This document shows, one piece after another, positions 43,703-53,448 of a stretch of 64,000 nucleotides of DNA. The DNA is from Saprospiraceae bacterium (lineage in GTDB: Bacteria; Bacteroidota; Bacteroidia; Chitinophagales; Saprospiraceae): assembly GCA_028285085.1 (NCBI GenBank), contig JANQQI010000030.1:107422-171421 (forward strand). The letters run 5' to 3'. The notes under the pieces are model-generated. The model was given only the letters and a program-made list of their open reading frames with translations, was not told the DNA's origin and searched no databases. The translations under genes and the position numbers were made by a program. How positions within the stretch are numbered: position 1 is the first letter of the stretch; every line of letters begins with the position of its first letter.

Positions 43703-45322
43703 CTAAAACCAACCCGCCAAGGACATACTAAACCAAAGCATGAAACCAAAAAAGGCAACGAGTACATAATTCTCGTTTCTAAAAAAGTTAAGGTCTACCT
43801 TTTGTAATAAAGGGATAGGCTGACTTTGCTTTTGTGTCATAAGGCTCACCACATAAGCGACTACAATCGTAATTATGGCTCCGGTAAAGTTCCACCAAAT
43901 CCAGAATAGAATATCGTTTTGTAAAAAAATGATATTTACGATCACCCCGGTTAGTAGGCCGGCATTGGCACCAATGGCATTCGTTTTCTTGGTGAGGATC
44001 GCGAGGATGAAAGTGGCCACAATAGGGCCGTAGACCACAGAACCTACTTTGTTGATCGCCTCGACGACGGTTTTATCAATCCCGCCAGCACTAAAAGCCA
44101 ATATGATACAGATCACGCCCCAAGCGATGGTCAAGTACTTGGAATATTTCAAATGTTCATCGGGATTGAGAGGCGTTTTACGGCGCCGCACGATGATATC
44201 TTCCACGGTAGCGGCGCTCAGGGAGTTAATCGCGGAGCTAAGCGAAGACATCGCAGCGGCTAGAATAGCGACCAGCAGCAGACCGATCAGGCCATTAGGT
44301 AAATAATTGGCGATAAAAATAGGAATCAGTAGATCAGCTTTGTACTCACCGGGTTGCAAGCCTTCCAATTCGGCGAAGTGAGATTGGCTGATGTTGACAA
44401 TATCGGACATCAGTGCGCCATCGCCTTGGGTCAAAGCAAAGGTACCAATGATCAAGCCCATTAGTAAATAGCAAATCGTTACCGGAAACCGAAACAGGCC
44501 GTTAAATAACAAAGCGCGCTGGGTCTGTTGCAAGGATTTGCCGGATAGCGAACGTTGTGCCTGGCTCTGATCACAGCCGTAATAAGAAATATACAAAAAG
44601 AAGCCACCGATAATCATCGGTAAGAGGCCGTAGCTCTCGGATTTATTTGCGCCAAGATTGTGGTCAATAATATCGAGGCGGCTGCGATCGAGATTAGCAA
44701 CGAAGTTATCCCAGCCACCGATCTCACTCAGTCCAAAGAAAATACAAAGTACGATCCCCGCTACAAGGATAATCATTTGGATGACATCTCCCCAAACCAC
44801 AGCTTTCATTCCGCCTTGATAAGAGTAAATGATGGTGATTAAACCGGATAGCAAAATGGTTTGCCAGAAAGGAATATTCATCACCGCTGAAAGCACCAAC
44901 GCCACCGTGTAAATCATAATTCCCGTCGCAAAAGCACGGCTAAATTGAAACACCAGGCTAATCAAAACCCGCGTTGTTCCACTAAAGCGTTTTTCCAAAA
45001 ACGAGTAAATACTAACAATCCCGGCTTTGTACAAAGGTGGAATTAATACCACGATCAGGAAAATCATCGCCAGAGGCACCGCAAATTCAAAGGTAATCCA
45101 CTTCATCCCACCATTTACCTTCAGGCCCGCAAAGGCGGCGGCTGAGATAAAACTTATCGCCGACAATTGAGACGCCATCGTCGACATCCCCATTGAAAAC
45201 CAGCCGAAGCTACGACCGCCAAGAAAATAATCTTTAGTATCCTTTTGGTTTTTAAAGAAAAAGCCCAATCCCAACAATCCTATCGAGTAAACCACAATGA
45301 TGATGTAATCCAGATAATTCAT
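43703..45322 (-). CDS. Sodium:solute symporter (SSS family)
   Basis: The 539-residue inner-membrane protein has about 13 hydrophobic segments and SSS family features: KDTKDYFLGGRSFGWFSMGM near the N-terminus, GMSTMASQLSAISFISAAAF, and AAAMSSLSSAINSLSAATVE in the middle. It imports a small solute with sodium. It is the last gene of a four-gene operon after the glycoside hydrolase gene (34-base gap), so the solute may be a sugar or glycoside product. Confidence 0.9.
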   Translation of the reverse strand: MNYLDYIIIVVYSIGLLGLGFFFKNQKDTKDYFLGGRSFGWFSMGMSTMASQLSAISFISAAAFAGLKVNGGMKWITFEFAVPLAMIFLIVVLIPPLYKAGIVSIYSFLEKRFSGTTRVLISLVFQFSRAFATGIMIYTVALVLSAVMNIPFWQTILLSGLITIIYSYQGGMKAVVWGDVIQMIILVAGIVLCIFFGLSEIGGWDNFVANLDRSRLDIIDHNLGANKSESYGLLPMIIGGFFLYISYYGCDQSQAQRSLSGKSLQQTQRALLFNGLFRFPVTICYLLMGLIIGTFALTQGDGALMSDIVNISQSHFAELEGLQPGEYKADLLIPIFIANYLPNGLIGLLLVAILAAAMSSLSSAINSLSAATVEDIIVRRRKTPLNPDEHLKYSKYLTIAWGVICIILAFSAGGIDKTVVEAINKVGSVVYGPIVATFILAILTKKTNAIGANAGLLTGVIVNIIFLQNDILFWIWWNFTGAIITIVVAYVVSLMTQKQSQPIPLLQKVDLNFFRNENYVLVAFFGFMLWFSMSLAGWF

Positions 45323-45356
45323 AGTATTGTTTTGAGTTCAATTAATTTGCAAAAAG

Positions 45357-46679
45357 CTAGGTCTCGGCTAGCCAATCCAGGGCACAAGACGCGGACCAGG
45401 AAAACTGGTCGGTGCCATAGCCTTCCCTAGTACCGCTCTTACGACGTGGATCAAAATATTCATAAAAGCCGAAGCGGTTTAAGAGTTCTAAGGAATCCGT
45501 CCTTAGTCGTTCTGCCACCGTATCAAGGTTATATCGCTTCGCACCTTGGTACAGCAGCCAATTCATATTGATCCAAACCGGGCCACGCCAGTATTTTTCG
45601 TAATTGATATCCTCTGCCAGTAAGCTGTAAGTTGGGCAAAGCCAGGTATCCCGGCTGCTAAACATTGGCCCCTCCAAAGTCCTCTGTATTTGCTCGGCCT
45701 GCGTCTTACTGGGGATTCCGGCTAGTAAAGGGATTAAACCAGAAGAGGTTTGAATTTCGATACGCTGATCCTGTACAACATCCCAGGCATCATATAGCCC
45801 CGTCTGTGGATTCCAAAGCTTGGCATTCATTTGCGCGACCGCACGCGTGCGCCAAGCTTCAAGTTGATTGGTCGGCTCATCCAGCAGACGAGCAATGTGC
45901 ATGAGGCATTCTGTAGAATAAATTAAAATGGCATTGAAAAGTGGATCCTGGATGATAAACGGACAAGTAGCCGCAATCTTAGCCTCTTCGTAATCGGCAG
46001 AACGGAAAAGATCAACCAGATAGACATAGCGATCATAATCTGCCTGGGTGGGCCGATGGGCCGCCGCTCGGGGATTTTGCAAATCCTTGCGGGTGTAAGG
46101 CGGAATGGACACTTGTTGGGGATCAATGCGCTGCAAAGCACTATCCCAAGTCGGCGAATTATCTGTACCAGGCTCCCAGGGATGACAAATATAGGCTAAG
46201 CCCTCCTGAGCTGGGTCCCGATCACGATAGAGATAGGCGTGCTGTGCTAGAATCTTTGGATAAAGCGCACGAAGTAATGTTTTGGCCTCATCCCGATTCG
46301 GCGCATGCCGGTAGGCATGCCACAGCGCAAAGCCAAATACTGGTGGCTGGGTGATCCCCGAAGTGGCTTGTTCAGGCGCCATGCTGGCACGTTCTGCTTG
46401 CCAAAATTCTGGTCCGGGAAAGTAACGCGCCTCGGGATCGTTGCCAAAAATAATATGTGGTAACATCCCATTTTTCCACTGTCCTCGAAAGAGGAATTGC
46501 AAATCCTTTTCTACACGCTTCCAATCGTAAGTCGCCAATCCAATCACAATAAATCCGGTGTCCCAGTTCCACTGATGAGGATAGAGACTAGGCGCTGGTC
46601 TGGTAAAATGACCATTCCAATTACGATCCAATACATCACGGGCAGATTGTCTCAAAATTTTATGGTACTGTGTCATCAT
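45357..46679 (-). CDS. MGH1-type glycoside hydrolase (GH63/mannosylglycerate hydrolase-like)
   Basis: The roughly 440-residue alpha/alpha-barrel protein shows WNWDTGFIVIGLATYDWKRV, QWKNGMLPHIIFG, the acid Asp in TDNSPTWDSALQRI, WRGPVWINMNWLLYQG, and the basic Glu region FYEYFDPRRKSGTREGYGTD. These fit the GH63-like family whose members hydrolyse 2-O-alpha-mannosyl- or glucosylglycerate. There is no signal peptide, so it is cytoplasmic. The start ATG (46677-46679) overlaps the stop of the permease gene by one base, TGATG, so translation is coupled. Substrate is inferred. Confidence 0.85.
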   Translation of the reverse strand: MMTQYHKILRQSARDVLDRNWNGHFTRPAPSLYPHQWNWDTGFIVIGLATYDWKRVEKDLQFLFRGQWKNGMLPHIIFGNDPEARYFPGPEFWQAERASMAPEQATSGITQPPVFGFALWHAYRHAPNRDEAKTLLRALYPKILAQHAYLYRDRDPAQEGLAYICHPWEPGTDNSPTWDSALQRIDPQQVSIPPYTRKDLQNPRAAAHRPTQADYDRYVYLVDLFRSADYEEAKIAATCPFIIQDPLFNAILIYSTECLMHIARLLDEPTNQLEAWRTRAVAQMNAKLWNPQTGLYDAWDVVQDQRIEIQTSSGLIPLLAGIPSKTQAEQIQRTLEGPMFSSRDTWLCPTYSLLAEDINYEKYWRGPVWINMNWLLYQGAKRYNLDTVAERLRTDSLELLNRFGFYEYFDPRRKSGTREGYGTDQFSWSASCALDWLAET

Positions 46680-47992
46680 CAATATTTCGATTGCTTTTTA
46701 AAATAATAAAAAACCGGAATGCCGAATAATAGGACGCCAGTACCCCATAATACTTGTTGAGGTTGTTCGAAAATGGTACTCAATAAGAAAATGGAAGAGG
46801 TAAAAATGAAGACAAGAGGAATGATTGGATACAAAGGTACACGAACAGAAGGGGACGCTAATCCTTTTCTAAATCGAAATACAAAAAGACTAATCCCAGC
46901 GAGGGTCATAAAAGCAATATCCATAAAGGTGACGTAGGAAATCAGATCGTGAAATGTACCCCAAAAAGATACGAGAATCGTTGCCCAGAATGCCTGCAAA
47001 AACATAGCAAATGCCGGTGTTTTGTAGCGTGGATGTAAGACTGCCAGTCGTTGGAAAAAATTACCATCCTTGGCCATGGCAAAATAGATACGCGGCGCAG
47101 ACATAGTGTAGATACTCACCGTCCCAAAAATCGATAACGCAATCACTACCGACATCAGATAGCCGCCGACACCTGGTAAAGCCGATTCAAGCGCATCACC
47201 GGCAACACGTTCCGTCGCTGCAATGTCGGTAAGCGGCAACAAAAGCATGTAAGAGAAATTGATTAAAATATAAACGATGGTCACGATCAACACCCCAAAG
47301 ACCATCGCCCATGGGACCGTACGTCGTGGGTTAATCGCTTCACCAGCCAGGTATGAGGCATGATGCCAGCCCCCCATAGACCACAACACGCCAATAAGGG
47401 CCACAAACACAGCTTGCATAGGCCGCTCGGGACTATTGGTTAGACCAAAATCTAATTCAACCGACATCGGTTCAAAATAGAACATGGCGAAAAGCACAAT
47501 ACCAATGATGGCCAATAATTTGATTCCCGTAAATAATTTGGCTACCTCCTGGCTAATATTCACCCCAAAGGCGTTGATTCCGGTTAATCCCCAGATCAGT
47601 ATAATGGCAACAATAATCTTTTGTATATCGGACAGGGGTACAAAAAAGGTCAGGTATTCCGTGAACGCTAAACCTAAGGCCGCCAAGGCACCAGTATTGA
47701 CCACCAACAGAATCACCCAGCCGTATAAAAAAGCAACAAGATCACCAAAGGCTTCTCGTAAATACACATAGACACCACCCGCCCCGGGGAAACGCGAACC
47801 GACTTCTGACAAGGTCAATGATCCCGTTAGTGCAATCAGTCCTCCTACGGCCCAAACGATAAGAATTAAGCCGTGATCGGGTACTTCGCGAGCGATTTTA
47901 CCGGGCGTCACAAAAATACCAGAGCCGATACAAGATCCTACGGCAATCATCGTCAGACCGTAAAGGGTGAGCTTGCGATTTAGTTGGTTCAT
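46679..47992 (-). CDS. APC superfamily amino acid permease
   Basis: The 437-residue protein has 12 hydrophobic segments and starts with the APC pattern LTLYGLTMIAVGSCIGSGIF, followed by VWAVGGLIALTGSLTLSEVG and RFPGAGGVYVYLREAFGDLV. It resembles L-type/serine-threonine exchangers. It imports or exchanges amino acids or related organic solutes. It is the second gene of the operon, 15 bases after the esterase gene and coupled to the glycosidase gene. Confidence 0.9.
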   Translation of the reverse strand: MNQLNRKLTLYGLTMIAVGSCIGSGIFVTPGKIAREVPDHGLILIVWAVGGLIALTGSLTLSEVGSRFPGAGGVYVYLREAFGDLVAFLYGWVILLVVNTGALAALGLAFTEYLTFFVPLSDIQKIIVAIILIWGLTGINAFGVNISQEVAKLFTGIKLLAIIGIVLFAMFYFEPMSVELDFGLTNSPERPMQAVFVALIGVLWSMGGWHHASYLAGEAINPRRTVPWAMVFGVLIVTIVYILINFSYMLLLPLTDIAATERVAGDALESALPGVGGYLMSVVIALSIFGTVSIYTMSAPRIYFAMAKDGNFFQRLAVLHPRYKTPAFAMFLQAFWATILVSFWGTFHDLISYVTFMDIAFMTLAGISLFVFRFRKGLASPSVRVPLYPIIPLVFIFTSSIFLLSTIFEQPQQVLWGTGVLLFGIPVFYYFKKQSKY

Positions 47993-48007
47993 CGAAAGGA
48001 CGTTATC

Positions 48008-48736
48008 TTATTGCGCTTGGTAAAGAGAACTCAGAACGGGTTTTAGGCGAGTGGTCCAGCCGGCATATCCCTTTGCATTCATATGCAATCCGTCTTCAAT
48101 AAAAATACTGGAATCAGGGCTACCCGTAGCCGTTAGCATACTGGTTTCGGTAGCAAAATAGTGCAGATGATCACGCTGTTCAATGTACTGGCGAATCATC
48201 GTGTTCCCTTGCTCATATTGAGGCCAAAGGTCCCAGCGGGCCAGCGAGGGTTTCATCGACATAAAAATCATTTCGGTATCCGGGAGGCGCTTATGAATCA
48301 TTTGTTCCAGCTGCTCAAAGTTTTTGTATACCTCTTCGGCCGAGTCTCCCGCAGCAATGTCATTTTCACCGCAATAAAGCACAATGAGTTGGGGAGCATA
48401 AGCAAATAGAATTCGCTCCGCGTAGTGGATCACCTCCGGTAATGTAGAACCACCAAAGCCGCGATTGATCGCCAGCATGGGTGCCATATCAGTATTTAAG
48501 CTAGACCACATTCGGATACTGGAACTCCCAATGAATAACACCTCACGCGGATCTGCAGTACGATTAGCGTCCTGTTGTTCCATTCGTTCAATTTCTGCTT
48601 CAAAGCGAGTCAAATCAGGCGTAGATGCATCAGTTGCGGGTGCAGTCATAACAGAAGACTCGGGAGGTGTCGATGGGGTCGAATTTTGACAAGACCATAT
48701 CAAAACGGCGATGAGGGCAAACAAAAGTTGGCGCAT
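48008..48736 (-). CDS. SGNH/GDSL-type hydrolase lipoprotein
   Basis: The 242-residue protein has a lipoprotein signal (ALIAVLIWSC, Cys16). The SGNH blocks are present: block I VLFIGSSSIRMWSS (catalytic Ser), block II NRGFGGSTLPE, block III LYCGENDIAAGD and block V FIEDGLHMNAKGY (Asp, His). It is a periplasmic or outer-membrane esterase that probably removes acyl groups from a carbohydrate. First gene of the four-gene operon; the later genes encode import and hydrolysis. Confidence 0.88.
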   Translation of the reverse strand: MRQLLFALIAVLIWSCQNSTPSTPPESSVMTAPATDASTPDLTRFEAEIERMEQQDANRTADPREVLFIGSSSIRMWSSLNTDMAPMLAINRGFGGSTLPEVIHYAERILFAYAPQLIVLYCGENDIAAGDSAEEVYKNFEQLEQMIHKRLPDTEMIFMSMKPSLARWDLWPQYEQGNTMIRQYIEQRDHLHYFATETSMLTATGSPDSSIFIEDGLHMNAKGYAGWTTRLKPVLSSLYQAQ

Positions 48737-48925
48737 GGGTAATAGGATTTAGGGCAGATTCTCCAAACACGAACATTTGAAGACGCTGACAAACATCAGA
48801 ATATATCACATCGTCGGGAGCGACCTAAGGTAATCATAATCTATTGATACCCAAAACTAATTAGTCCACGAATTGAAGAGGTGTCATTTTATCATCATTC
48901 TTGGTCAGAAAGTCCTTACACGACA

Positions 48926-48961
48926 ACAGCCGCAAAATCTATATAAAGACTTTGCGGCTGT
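48926..48961 (-). terminator. Hairpin terminator after the haloperoxidase gene
   Basis: The 11-base stem ACAGCCGCAAA / TTTGCGGCTGT with a 14-base loop lies 36 bases past the stop of the haloperoxidase gene, between it and the esterase operon. There is no strong T-run, so termination is inferred from stem strength and position. Confidence 0.6.
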
Positions 48962-48996
48962 CGATAGCTGTTAGCTCCTAAATTCTGATTGGTTGA

Positions 48997-50367
48997 CTAC
49001 TCTTCGCGCATCCCCATTTTTTCACCAGCACTGGTTTTGATGCGCTCCACAATAAGCTTACCAACATTACGGCCTTGGTCCACACCGTACTCAATCGCCG
49101 GTCGGTAGTGGATACCACCATAGAGGCGACTTATCGCGGCTTCATCGCTCGCGTGGTAAAAAGAATTAAATTCACGGACGGGTAGACCATATTCTACTTC
49201 CGTGGAATCCACAAACGTAAAATCATCTCCAAATAATTGGGTCAAAGCTACCGCGGAAGCGCCCGAGATGACGCTGTGCCCACTCGTATGCTCAGGGAAA
49301 GGTGGCGTTTGCAAAACGGGCTGCCAGTCTTCATCGTAATAGCTATTGATCACCGTTTCGGGGCGCACCAAATTAGAGCGATATTTTTCATCCCAGCAAC
49401 TGATAAATCCATCAAATAAGCTGATCGAAACTCGAGTATAGGCTTCCAGTGTTTTCATAATATCCGCACCAGCCTTCTTGGTCGCAATCTGAGTGATGCC
49501 GATCCAGTGTCCACCGGGGGTAATTTTTTTAGTAGCGTACATGACGTGTCCCTTATGATGCGATACATAGGGATTACAGTCCCAGAATTCCGCAATGGCG
49601 ACCTGCTCGGGGTCTACGTTTTTCACAACATCGTATACCTCCATCACTTCTTTGTAAAAGCGACTTTTCTTATCGAGACTAAATGCGGTTGGTGGTGCCG
49701 GCGTGAATTGCTGTGCTGAGTCCAGTACCATCGGGCGAATCTCGCGCCAGCTCGGCTCAATCCCGTCCATGTAATCAGGAGGGGTTGGCTTCCAACTCGC
49801 GGGATCCTCGACAATGGTAAATTTCGGATAGGTTCGTGTCTCGTGGTATTTATCCTTACTGGCCCAGTCAAGAATAAAAGCGCTGATTTGATCACCATAA
49901 GTCATTGAACGGCGATAAACGTCAGCCGGCATTTGGAGCGCGGTAAATTCAGCGTAAATCTCATTTTCGAACTCTTCAATCTGATTCTCAGAGAAGATCA
50001 ACGCCTTTCCCGTCGTCAGGAAAGCCCGAACACTTGCTAAGGGATAGCAATAAACACTATCGGCAGCCGGTGCGGGTAGCGTTCCCAAATCTTTCAATTG
50101 GCCACCAAGACTGGCATAACCGGGAAAGTCATGGCGCAACACTTCATAAGCAGCGATGCTCGGGTAGGTATATATCCGGCTGGCCACTGGCGGCGAAAAA
50201 ATATCGTGGACAATGACGTCAGTCAATTGCTTCATTGAACGGTGTACAAAATCAGCTTGCTTAGCCTCTTGCTGATAATTGGGATTTACCACTTCGGTTT
50301 GACAGGCCGACACAATCATCAAGACTGCGACTAAGATGGCCGTTGGAATACGATTAAACTGCAACAT
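48997..50367 (-). CDS. Vanadium-dependent haloperoxidase-family lipoprotein
   Basis: The 456-residue protein has a lipoprotein signal (Cys22, LMIVSACQTE). The PAP2/haloperoxidase signature in the C-terminal third is present: PPFPEHTSGHSVISGASAVA (phosphate or vanadate Ser-Gly-His) and SRLYGGIHYRPAIEYG (Arg and the axial His), separated as in this superfamily. Members oxidise halides with peroxide or act as acid phosphatases; Bacteroidota forms are often only predicted. Cell-envelope location. It is monocistronic. Confidence 0.88.
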   Translation of the reverse strand: MLQFNRIPTAILVAVLMIVSACQTEVVNPNYQQEAKQADFVHRSMKQLTDVIVHDIFSPPVASRIYTYPSIAAYEVLRHDFPGYASLGGQLKDLGTLPAPAADSVYCYPLASVRAFLTTGKALIFSENQIEEFENEIYAEFTALQMPADVYRRSMTYGDQISAFILDWASKDKYHETRTYPKFTIVEDPASWKPTPPDYMDGIEPSWREIRPMVLDSAQQFTPAPPTAFSLDKKSRFYKEVMEVYDVVKNVDPEQVAIAEFWDCNPYVSHHKGHVMYATKKITPGGHWIGITQIATKKAGADIMKTLEAYTRVSISLFDGFISCWDEKYRSNLVRPETVINSYYDEDWQPVLQTPPFPEHTSGHSVISGASAVALTQLFGDDFTFVDSTEVEYGLPVREFNSFYHASDEAAISRLYGGIHYRPAIEYGVDQGRNVGKLIVERIKTSAGEKMGMREE

Positions 50368-50510
50368 TTTTGAATACGTCTTTAATTTTCTGACTAATGC
50401 TTTCGTTTGCTAGTTTCGATTGATTAGGCAAAATTAACACTTGCCTCAAAACATTTCCATATTTAACCATACGAAAATCGTACCCGAAGCAGATTATCCG
50501 CAAAATATAA

Positions 50511-50540
50511 AACCGGACAATGCGTGAGCACGATCCGGTT
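50511..50540 (-). terminator. Rho-independent terminator after the metalloprotease gene
   Basis: The stem AACCGGA / TCCGGTT has a 16-base loop and, on the minus strand, is followed by TTATATTTTG. It lies 26 bases beyond the protease stop. Confidence 0.7.
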
Positions 50541-50565
50541 CAATTATAAAAAATCAGCTTATCCC

Positions 50566-52380
50566 TTATTTAGTAATGACCAATTTTAGCAGTTGGGTCT
50601 GGTCATCGACCCTTAGGTGGCCATAGTATAGGCCCTCGCTTAGGTGTTGGGCATCGAAGCGGAAATCATGTTGCCCCGCAGCTAATTGAGCGTTGGCTAA
50701 CAACTGCGTCACTAATTGTCCTTGTCCGTTAAGTATCTGTAGCGTCACGTCCGCTGACGCATCCAAATTGAGTTGAATCGTTGTTTGCTCGGCAAAAGGA
50801 TTAGGCATTACCTGAGCTAAAAAACCAACCATTGCTGGCTCACTACTCAAATCATGGCGCCAGCGTTCCGTTAGTCCATCCTCGTTATTAAAAGGCACAA
50901 CGGGAGGCGTTTCACAGGGCCCTCCTTCGATATATCCCAAAAAGGTCGCTCCATTTTCGATGCGAAAACCGGGCGTTAAACGAATAGATTCTCCGGCCCG
51001 CATCGTTGCTCGGCTGCCATCCAAGTAGTTGACATTATTTGCGGTTGTAATGGTTTGATTTGCCAAGTGATTCGATAAGATGCGATCACCGATTACTTCA
51101 TTATCAACGACTAAGTTATTATCCGTTACCCGGTAATTACGGGTTCGGTTGGCGGTTTGATTAAGTCGTTGGGCATTATCCCGCGTATTAGTCCCGGTGG
51201 CAAAACCATTAAACAGGACATTAGGGTTCGAAAAATGCTGTACCCGGCAACCGTTGCCATTATTACAGCCTAAAGCCATGAGGGTACGACCGTTCGCATT
51301 ATTACCGTTAAAGATATGTCCGCGGGCAAAGTTTGGATTTGCGGCGCTATTATTATGAAATGCACCTTGCAAGTGCCCAATCTCATGGGTAAAGGTGAAG
51401 CGACCAATGAGGAGGCTATTGCGCGTCGCGGCACCAAAGGCGTCAGCAGCATTTACCGCATCTACTACCCAAGCAATTCCGAAGGCAGTACCCGTACTAC
51501 CTCCAAAAGTAAACGCAATGGCAGATTCCCTAATCAAGATTTGCACATCGGACTCATAATCATCTCGGATATCGTGTATTTCATCAAGAACACCATCATT
51601 GTCGTCCCGAAAACGGACAAAATCTTCAGATACTTGAAATCCACCGGGATGATTGACTTGAGTGTTACTTTCATTATGATTGATCACAATAATCCGGGCA
51701 ATCTCAGCCTCTAATGCTATTTCACTCAAGACGTAAGCCGTATTAGCTTCGTCCGCTAAACCTTGAGAAAATAGCGTTAAATCTCCCGGAATATTATCGG
51801 CCGCATCATCGGTATACATTAACGCAATGCGATAGGTGCAAGCATCATCATTACCACCACCCCGATGCTCACCTGAATGGTCATCAAAATGCTCTGGCAG
51901 ATCTACGCCCTCATAGACACAATCGTAGTGGTTATCTGCATAGGCCAAATCATTAATTTCTAACAACAGATGCCATTCATCACTTAACGCTAAAAGTGTA
52001 TATGCTTTATCTTCAAAAATAAATTTTGAAAATACTTGTTCACCTAATACCGAAAAATAAATGCCATGCCCATTTTCTAATTGTCCCAGCCACGAGTAAT
52101 CTTTCGGATTTCGTTCATTACGCTTTAATGCTACAGCGGTAATTATCGCACCATTTATTTCCAAGCAAATGACATCCGAATGTAATTGCGTTGTATTTAT
52201 TTTAACAATTTGAACAGCATTAACATTAGGGTCATTTTTGTATTTTTCATAAAAATCAATTTCGGTTGCGTTGGTCAATTGTTTTTCCATAAACGTTTCC
52301 GACAGCAGGCAATCCTGACTTTGTAAATCATTTAGAAAAAACAACATTAAAAAACCATACGCAATATATTTCACGTGCAT
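50566..52380 (-). CDS. T9SS-secreted zinc metalloprotease (reprolysin-like)
   Basis: The 604-residue protein has a signal peptide (residues 4-21). After a pro-region of about 180 residues, the catalytic domain contains the zinc motif FTHEIGHLQGAFHN (HExxHxxGxxH) and, downstream, a Met in RTLMALGCNN (met-turn), so it is a metzincin of the M12B-like type. A 3-coathanger-stack-like segment (TITTANNVNYLDGSRATMRA, FRIENGATFLGYIEGG) and a type A T9SS sorting domain (VMPNPFAEQTTIQLNLDASA) follow. It should be secreted and degrade extracellular proteins. It is followed upstream by a coiled-coil protein gene on the same strand, 63 bases away. Confidence 0.92.
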   Translation of the reverse strand: MHVKYIAYGFLMLFFLNDLQSQDCLLSETFMEKQLTNATEIDFYEKYKNDPNVNAVQIVKINTTQLHSDVICLEINGAIITAVALKRNERNPKDYSWLGQLENGHGIYFSVLGEQVFSKFIFEDKAYTLLALSDEWHLLLEINDLAYADNHYDCVYEGVDLPEHFDDHSGEHRGGGNDDACTYRIALMYTDDAADNIPGDLTLFSQGLADEANTAYVLSEIALEAEIARIIVINHNESNTQVNHPGGFQVSEDFVRFRDDNDGVLDEIHDIRDDYESDVQILIRESAIAFTFGGSTGTAFGIAWVVDAVNAADAFGAATRNSLLIGRFTFTHEIGHLQGAFHNNSAANPNFARGHIFNGNNANGRTLMALGCNNGNGCRVQHFSNPNVLFNGFATGTNTRDNAQRLNQTANRTRNYRVTDNNLVVDNEVIGDRILSNHLANQTITTANNVNYLDGSRATMRAGESIRLTPGFRIENGATFLGYIEGGPCETPPVVPFNNEDGLTERWRHDLSSEPAMVGFLAQVMPNPFAEQTTIQLNLDASADVTLQILNGQGQLVTQLLANAQLAAGQHDFRFDAQHLSEGLYYGHLRVDDQTQLLKLVITK

Positions 52381-52443
52381 AGAGAATATTTTTTAATGAA
52401 TTAAAAATCAACTTACTTTAATCAACAATAATCCAACTTTAGG

Positions 52444-53382
52444 TTATTTGTTTTCTAATTGTTCAATGCGCTCTAAAAGTATTTCTAATTGATTTTTTAT
52501 TTCGTTATTCTCTTTTTGCAATTCAGTAATTTTTTCATCAGCTGTAATGGCATAAATAGTCAGTTCTTCAATTTTTTCCATTTGCAAGCGTGAAAGTTCG
52601 CCAAGACCAAGTCCATTGGCTTCAATTTCTTGAGCAGAAGGAATATTAGGCAGGTGTTTATTTTTTTCAATATATTCTTTCACCTGACCAAGTGTCATCA
52701 ATGGATAATCTTTTTCAAAAACATAATCAGGGAAATTATTTAAAGTCACTTCTACTTCACGTGCGAATACACGACCATCTCCCATAACTTGAAAATTATA
52801 GACATTACTCAAGCGTACACCTAAAGCTCGCGTGTTAGCATTGGTTGCATCTACTCTTGCGTACACTTTAACTATGGCTCCATTATTGGCAGCTAATACG
52901 CTTGAGAAACGACCACTCCCAACGACGTCTAAAGTGTATCCAGGATTATCTGTTCCAATTCCCAGACGACCATTCCAGTCAAGGGTCATTCGCTTTTTCA
53001 ATTGGGCACTATATCCTTGTGCAGCTGGTTCTCGGGTCCAAAACTGAATACTTCCCATGGGGGGGCCACCGGGAGAAAATGCTTGTTGTGTAAATACAAT
53101 TTTTTCGGTGACATAGCTGGACCCCGCAGAGCCTTCTATGGTTCCATGCATAGTATTAGCCCCGGATGAAGAGCCACCCGACAAACGCAATATTGGAGGG
53201 TTAGTACTTGAATTTCGAGAGATATGCAACATCGTTTGTGGAGTAGATAAGCCAATCGCCGTATTGCCATAACGATATCCATTGGAAAAGGCATTAGTGC
53301 CAAGCCATTGTTGTGCTAAAAGTGGTGTTCCTAATAAACTTATACCAAGTATTAGCCAAACATTTTTAAGCATTTTTTTCAT
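52444..53382 (-). CDS. Secreted protein with coiled-coil/S74-like C-terminus
   Basis: The 312-residue protein has a signal peptide (LGISLLGTPLLAQQ). The middle has NGRLGIGTDNPGYTLDVVGS, the repeat found in tail-fibre-like Bacteroidota surface proteins, and the C-terminus has FEKDYPLMTLGQVKEYIEKN and KHLPNIPSAQEIEANGLGLG followed by a coiled coil (ITELQKENNEIKNQLEILLE). This architecture is common in Bacteroidota surface proteins whose ends trimerise. It precedes the metalloprotease gene by 63 bases, so the two may be one transcript. Confidence 0.8.
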   Translation of the reverse strand: MKKMLKNVWLILGISLLGTPLLAQQWLGTNAFSNGYRYGNTAIGLSTPQTMLHISRNSSTNPPILRLSGGSSSGANTMHGTIEGSAGSSYVTEKIVFTQQAFSPGGPPMGSIQFWTREPAAQGYSAQLKKRMTLDWNGRLGIGTDNPGYTLDVVGSGRFSSVLAANNGAIVKVYARVDATNANTRALGVRLSNVYNFQVMGDGRVFAREVEVTLNNFPDYVFEKDYPLMTLGQVKEYIEKNKHLPNIPSAQEIEANGLGLGELSRLQMEKIEELTIYAITADEKITELQKENNEIKNQLEILLERIEQLENK

Positions 53383-53426
53383 GTTAGTTCCTTTTTTAGT
53401 TTCAAATAATAAAATACATTTCCATT

Positions 53427-53448
53427 CTGATCAAGTTTGCTTGATCAG
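53427..53448. promoter_or_regulatory. Perfect 9-base inverted repeat upstream of the fibre-like gene
   Basis: CTGATCAAG-TTTG-CTTGATCAG lies 45-66 bases upstream of the start of the fibre-like protein gene. The palindrome is a good operator candidate or a leader hairpin. No matching regulator can be assigned. Confidence 0.5.
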
